Assembly: GCA_050250755.1 (NCBI GenBank) | Contig: JBFWOB010000015.1 | Coordinates: forward strand, 48,917-112,916 | Direction: 5' to 3' | DNA from: Ga0077555 sp050250755 | GTDB lineage: Bacteria > Pseudomonadota > Alphaproteobacteria > Rhizobiales > Hyphomicrobiaceae | Length of the DNA stretch: 64,000 nt | Part shown: piece after piece, positions 60,558-64,000 of the stretch | Position numbering within the stretch: position 1 is the first letter of the stretch | Layout of the letters: each line of letters starts with the position of its first letter | The notes under the pieces: generated by a model | What the model saw: the letters and a program-made list of their open reading frames with translations, nothing else | The model's database searches: none | What the model was told of the DNA's origin: nothing | Translations under genes and position numbers: made by a program

Positions 60558-61637
60558 ATGCGTATTATCGTAACCGGCGGCGCGGGCTTCATCGGCTCTG
60601 CGGTGTGCAGGCATCTCGTCGGAGATCTCGGCTTGCCGGTGCTCAACATCGACAAACTGACCTATGCCGCCAACCTCATTTCGCTCGAGCCCATAGCATC
60701 CTATAGCAATTATCGCTTCGCGAAGATCGACATCTGCGACCGCGAAGCGGTGTCGGCGATCTTCGATGATTTTCGACCCGATGCTATTATCCATCTCGCT
60801 GCCGAAAGCCATGTCGATCGGTCGATTACGGATTCGGGCGCTTTCATCCGCACCAACATCCTCGGTACACATAATTTGCTCGAGGCGACGCGCGCCTATC
60901 TGCAAACGGTCGGCAATGCCGTTGCGGATCGCTTTCGATTTCTTCACGTCTCGACGGACGAGGTGTACGGATCGCTCGGCGGCGAAGGGTTCTTTACCGA
61001 AGGCACGCCATACGATCCAAGCTCGCCCTATTCGGCCAGCAAGGCAGCATCCGATCACTTGGCCATGGCGTGGCATCGCACCTATGGTCTCCCCGTGGTG
61101 GTCTCGAACTGCTCGAATAATTACGGGCCCTACCAGTTTCCCGAGAAGCTCATTCCCTTAATGATCCTCAGCGCACGCGAGGGGCGGCTCTTGCCTGTGT
61201 ATGGAGATGGCCGGAACATCCGCGATTGGCTCTACGTCGACGATCATGCCGGCGCTCTCTGGCTCATCCTGACGCGGGGCTTGCCGGGCGAGAAATACAA
61301 CGTCGGTGGACGCAACGAGCAGACAAATCTGGCCGTTGTCGAACGCATCTGTGACCTGATGGATGAGCAATTGCCATCGGGTTCTCCCCATCGCCGGCTG
61401 ATCAGGTTTGTCACCGATCGTCCGGGCCACGACCATCGCTATGCCATCGATGCGACGCGCCTCGAGCGCGAGCTTGGTTGGAAGGCGCAGGAAGATTTCT
61501 CCAGCGGTATAGAGAAAACGGTGCACTGGTATTTGGAGAACATGGCGTGGTGGGCTCCGCTGCGGCAGACGGTTTACGCGGGTGAACGTCTTGGGCTTGT
61601 TGGCGCTGCAGCCCATGTGGTCGAGGCAGCGCCGTGA
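60558..61637 (+). CDS. rfbB: dTDP-glucose 4,6-dehydratase
   Basis: RmlB makes dTDP-4-keto-6-deoxy-D-glucose from dTDP-glucose. The 359-residue protein has the Rossmann motif GGAGFIGS (residues 7-14), HLAAESHVDRSI, the active-site triad context STDEVYGSLG and YSASKAASDHL, and NNYGPYQFPEKLIPL. Its stop overlaps the rfbD start. Confidence 0.97.
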   Translation: MRIIVTGGAGFIGSAVCRHLVGDLGLPVLNIDKLTYAANLISLEPIASYSNYRFAKIDICDREAVSAIFDDFRPDAIIHLAAESHVDRSITDSGAFIRTNILGTHNLLEATRAYLQTVGNAVADRFRFLHVSTDEVYGSLGGEGFFTEGTPYDPSSPYSASKAASDHLAMAWHRTYGLPVVVSNCSNNYGPYQFPEKLIPLMILSAREGRLLPVYGDGRNIRDWLYVDDHAGALWLILTRGLPGEKYNVGGRNEQTNLAVVERICDLMDEQLPSGSPHRRLIRFVTDRPGHDHRYAIDATRLERELGWKAQEDFSSGIEKTVHWYLENMAWWAPLRQTVYAGERLGLVGAAAHVVEAAP

Positions 61638-62512
61638 AGGTGCTTGTGATCGGAACGCAAGGCCAACTTGCGAGATCACTGATAACAGCCAAGCCGACCG
61701 TAGGCATGTCCATCGCGTGCATTGGTCGCCCCGCACTCGACCTCGCGGACACGGAAGGCACAAAGTCTGTTGTCGCGGAGGCAAAACCCGATCTGGTGAT
61801 CAATGCGGCTGCCTACACCGCAGTCGACCGCGCGGAGACCGAAGTGGAGGCTGCGTTTGCCGTAAACGCCGCCGGGCCCGAGGCTCTGGCGCAGGTGTGT
61901 CAGAGGCTGTCCATTCCGATCATCCACCTCTCGACAGACTACGTGTTCGATGGGACGAAAAAATCCCCTTATGTCGAGGAGGATCCCGTCGCGCCGCTGG
62001 GCGTTTACGGTCGTTCGAAGCTCGAAGGCGAACGACGTGTTGCGACCGCATGTCCTCGGCACATAATCCTGCGGACGGCATGGGTGCACAGTCCATTCGG
62101 CGATAACTTCGTCAAGACGATGCTTCGCCTCGCGGGAACTCGAGACGAGATTTCGGTTGTCGACGACCAGATCGGAAGTCCGACGTTTGCGCCACATCTT
62201 GCAGCCGTCATTCTCGAACTGGCGCGGCGCATCGCAAACGAGCGTGAACTGCTTTGGGGCATCTATCACGCGGCGGGCGATGGCAATGCAACGTGGTGTG
62301 GTCTTGCGCGCGAAGTATTCGAAGTCTCGTCCCGTCTCGGGGGGCCGGTTGCCTCGATCCGCCCAATTTCAACGGCCGAATATCCGACGCTCGCTCAGCG
62401 GCCAGCCAATTCGCGACTGGACTGCGGTCGGCTGCGGTGCAGTCTAGGGGCCGGTTTGCCGCCTTGGCAGCAGGGCGTGGCCGAATGCGTGGCTTGGCTG
62501 TTGGCGTCGTAG
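61634..62512 (+). CDS. rfbD: dTDP-4-dehydrorhamnose reductase
   Basis: RmlD reduces dTDP-4-keto-L-rhamnose to dTDP-L-rhamnose with NADPH. GTG 61634 overlaps the rfbB stop by four bases and gives 292 residues. The nucleotide loop GTQGQLAR, AAYTAVDRAE, LSTDYVFDG and the catalytic YGRSK are all present. The loop is short, as is typical. rfbA starts 25 bp downstream. Confidence 0.97.
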   Translation: MKVLVIGTQGQLARSLITAKPTVGMSIACIGRPALDLADTEGTKSVVAEAKPDLVINAAAYTAVDRAETEVEAAFAVNAAGPEALAQVCQRLSIPIIHLSTDYVFDGTKKSPYVEEDPVAPLGVYGRSKLEGERRVATACPRHIILRTAWVHSPFGDNFVKTMLRLAGTRDEISVVDDQIGSPTFAPHLAAVILELARRIANERELLWGIYHAAGDGNATWCGLAREVFEVSSRLGGPVASIRPISTAEYPTLAQRPANSRLDCGRLRCSLGAGLPPWQQGVAECVAWLLAS

Positions 62513-62537
62513 CGCGGCGGGCGATGGGTGGGGGCAA

Positions 62538-63410
62538 ATGAAGGGCATTATTCTCGCGGGCGGCAAGGGATCGCGCCTCTATCCAATCACACTCGTCGCC
62601 TCGAAGCAGTTGCTTCCGGTCTACGACAAGCCGATGATCTACTATCCCCTGACCACGCTGATGCTTGCTGGCATTCGCGAGATGCTGATCATCTCGACAC
62701 CGGTCGACCTGCCGAGCTTCCAGAGGCTTCTTAGTGACGGTGCACAGTGGGGGTTGAAGCTCTCTTATGCTGAGCAACCCAATCCTGGCGGTCTCGCGCA
62801 GGCCTATCTGATCGGGGCGCGTTTCGTGGCTGAAGAGAATTCAGCGCTTATCCTCGGCGACAATATTTTCTACGGCCATGGATTGCCTGAGTTGTTACGC
62901 CGCGCCGTCGCGCGCAAGGTAGGGGCGACGGTCTTCGCCTACCATGTGACAGACCCCGAGCGGTACGGCGTTGTAGAACTCGACAGAGAAGGTCGCGCGT
63001 TATCGTTGGTGGAGAAACCCAAGCAGCCCAAGTCCAATTGGGCAGTGACCGGTCTTTATTTCTATGACAAGCGCGTGGTCGATGTCGCGGCGTCGCTGAA
63101 GCCGTCGTCACGCGGTGAGCTGGAAATCACAGACGTAAATGCAACCTACCTGAAACAAGGCCGGTTGCACGTCGAGAAGATGGGGCGGGGCTACGCCTGG
63201 TTGGATACAGGAACGCCCGATAGTCTGAACGAGGCAACCGACTTCGTCCGCGCCCTCGAAAAGCGTCAGGGCTTTCGCATCGCTTGTCCGGAGGAGGTGG
63301 CCTATCACATGGGTTTCATCACCCGCGCGGACCTGCTTCGCTTAGGTGCGAGCCTTGAGGCTTCTGACTATGGCCAGTACCTGCTCAACATTGCCGAAGA
63401 TCGCCAATAG
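62538..63410 (+). CDS. rfbA: Glucose-1-phosphate thymidylyltransferase
   Basis: RmlA makes dTDP-glucose from glucose-1-phosphate and dTTP, the first step of the pathway, though its gene is last here. The 290-residue protein has the signature LAGGKGSRLYPIT (residues 5-17), ILGDNIFYG with a metal Asp, and VEKPKQPKSNWAVTGLYFYD. GRGYAWLDTGTP is also typical. The C-terminal part keeps the allosteric region. After it comes a 465-bp gap. Confidence 0.97.
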   Translation: MKGIILAGGKGSRLYPITLVASKQLLPVYDKPMIYYPLTTLMLAGIREMLIISTPVDLPSFQRLLSDGAQWGLKLSYAEQPNPGGLAQAYLIGARFVAEENSALILGDNIFYGHGLPELLRRAVARKVGATVFAYHVTDPERYGVVELDREGRALSLVEKPKQPKSNWAVTGLYFYDKRVVDVAASLKPSSRGELEITDVNATYLKQGRLHVEKMGRGYAWLDTGTPDSLNEATDFVRALEKRQGFRIACPEEVAYHMGFITRADLLRLGASLEASDYGQYLLNIAEDRQ

Positions 63411-63875
63411 AGACTCCCCGGAGGCGATGACTGTTCAAAAATAAACCAACTGTTTCACTATGGACGCATGGCGGACATGAGCGGATGGCGGCAATGCACG
63501 ATGTTGAGCGCCCGTCATCAGGCCCATACAGTGATCCTTGGTAGCTGGTGGAAAAAGGAAGCGCCAAATGAGCCGGTCGATGTGCTCTTTGGTGATTAAC
63601 TCGTCTGTATCATAATGTAACGGTAGCCACGCACGGTATGCGTAAAAGCGGCGCCTGCAATGTCACCCGTCTGTAGCCGTTTGTCGTGGACAAGGGACAT
63701 CTGTTCCGTTAGCCAAGTTCGTACTGCTGGCTCAAACGGGTCGGTAGCTTGTGGTACTCATTGTCTTGCCTGATTGCGGCGCTCTTTAGAGTCAGGCCGA
63801 GTCGTCATCCCTTGCTGGTTGAGACAACGGCTAATTCAGCTGCAACCAAAGGCGTGAATGAGGGCGGTATACAAG
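63411..63875. other. 465-base gap with possible gene remnant
   Basis: The stretch between rfbA and the nucleotide-sugar dehydrogenase is lower in GC than the surroundings. It contains a 43-codon plus-strand frame (63468-63599) and a minus-strand frame of 53 codons (63596-63757, internal ATG) that looks partly protein-like (QTGDIAGAAFTHTVRGYRY) but has no clear start upstream. Neither matches a family I know; they overlap at their stops. I read the area as a promoter region plus a possible remnant of a transferred gene. Confidence 0.35.
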
Positions 63876-64000
63876 ATGCAGTTTACGAACGAGGTGGGGG
63901 GTCCCGGTTTGGCTGGGGGCTCGCGGGCCGCGCATGATGTTGCCGAGCTTCCGCTCTTGAAGAATGTTCGTATTGCGGTGATCGGCCTGGGCTACGTTGG
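63876..64000 (+). CDS. Nucleotide-sugar dehydrogenase, 3'-truncated by window edge
   Basis: The frame from ATG 63876 runs off the window after 41 codons. Its end reads LKNVRIAVIGLGYVG, the Rossmann entry of UDP-glucose/UDP-N-acetylmannosamine dehydrogenases (TviB/WbpA/Ugd family). The first 27 residues (MQFTNEVGGPGLAGG...) are atypical and Gly-rich; the true start could be further in. GAGGGCGG lies about ten bases before the ATG. Downstream of the rhamnose genes it points to a capsule, EPS or O-antigen cluster. Confidence 0.75.
   Translation, partial: MQFTNEVGGPGLAGGSRAAHDVAELPLLKNVRIAVIGLGYV

Noticed and set aside
63468..63599. 43-codon plus-strand gene
   Set aside because: No family match, weak start context and overlap with the minus-strand frame; listed only in the gap description.

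Overview
The window reads as a chromosomal segment of an alphaproteobacterium, most likely a Hyphomicrobiales (Rhizobiales-like) member. The evidence is the GC-rich coding sequence, the unbroken rplKAJL-rpoBC / rpsL-rpsG-fusA-tuf / S10-spc ribosomal superoperon on the plus strand, the conserved fxsA / timA-mltA-smr neighbourhood, an Rrf2-HemP-Bfd-Bfr iron block, and a perfect CtrA-type box. I cannot name the species.

Layout: (1) 1-27800, the translation and transcription core: rplK (5' cut), rplA, rplJ with a long leader, rplL, rpoB, rpoC, then rpsL-rpsG-fusA-tuf, the S10 and spc genes in canonical order, and secY. (2) 27819-29048, adk followed not by rpsM-rpsK-rpoA-rplQ but by a separately promoted rpmB and a terminator, so the usual distal part of the superoperon is missing here. 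(3) 29066-32932, all minus strand: asparaginase, bacterioferritin, bacterioferritin-associated ferredoxin, a cysteine-rich unknown, an Rrf2 regulator without the cluster cysteines, and a 59-residue HemP. This is an iron-handling block around a 23-bp AT-rich palindrome. (4) 33089-44569, an acid-catabolism block: ICL/PEPM lyase, alkylsulfatase, two SDRs, a lambda-crystallin-type 3-hydroxyacid dehydrogenase coupled to a beta-keto acid cleavage enzyme, SMP-30 lactonase, a split SuyA/SuyB (UxaA-type) lyase, a D-tartrate dehydratase-like enolase-superfamily enzyme and a GST. No transporter or regulator was seen. (5) 44566-52766, envelope and housekeeping genes: DUF992, a 16-cysteine secreted protein, a class II HDAC-like amidohydrolase, an SPFH protein, FxsA, TimA, MltA, Smr, a DedA-type protein and DsbB. 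(6) 52767-54732, a stretch of about 1.3 kb with no convincing gene, bearing a DnaA box, palindromes and in-phase repeats, then two small translationally coupled unknowns. (7) 54733-58585, minus strand: two tandem glucosaminidase paralogues (the upstream one behind a CtrA box), then folB and a FolM-type reductase. (8) 58905-64000, plus strand: a TorF-type porin with terminator, the dTDP-L-rhamnose operon rfbC-rfbB-rfbD-rfbA, an unusual 465-bp gap, and the start of a nucleotide-sugar dehydrogenase that opens a probable surface-polysaccharide locus.

The observations I consider most worth following are: EF-Tu with a lengthened effector loop that lacks the RGIT motif, in a gene with different codon preference; the alpha-operon breakpoint after adk; the Cys-less Rrf2/HemP/palindrome iron module; the dehydrogenase plus BKACE pair next to SuyAB- and TarD-like enzymes; the CtrA-boxed tandem glucosaminidases; and the repeat-bearing orphan region at 53 kb. 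No CRISPR array, tRNA, rRNA or intact insertion sequence was seen.
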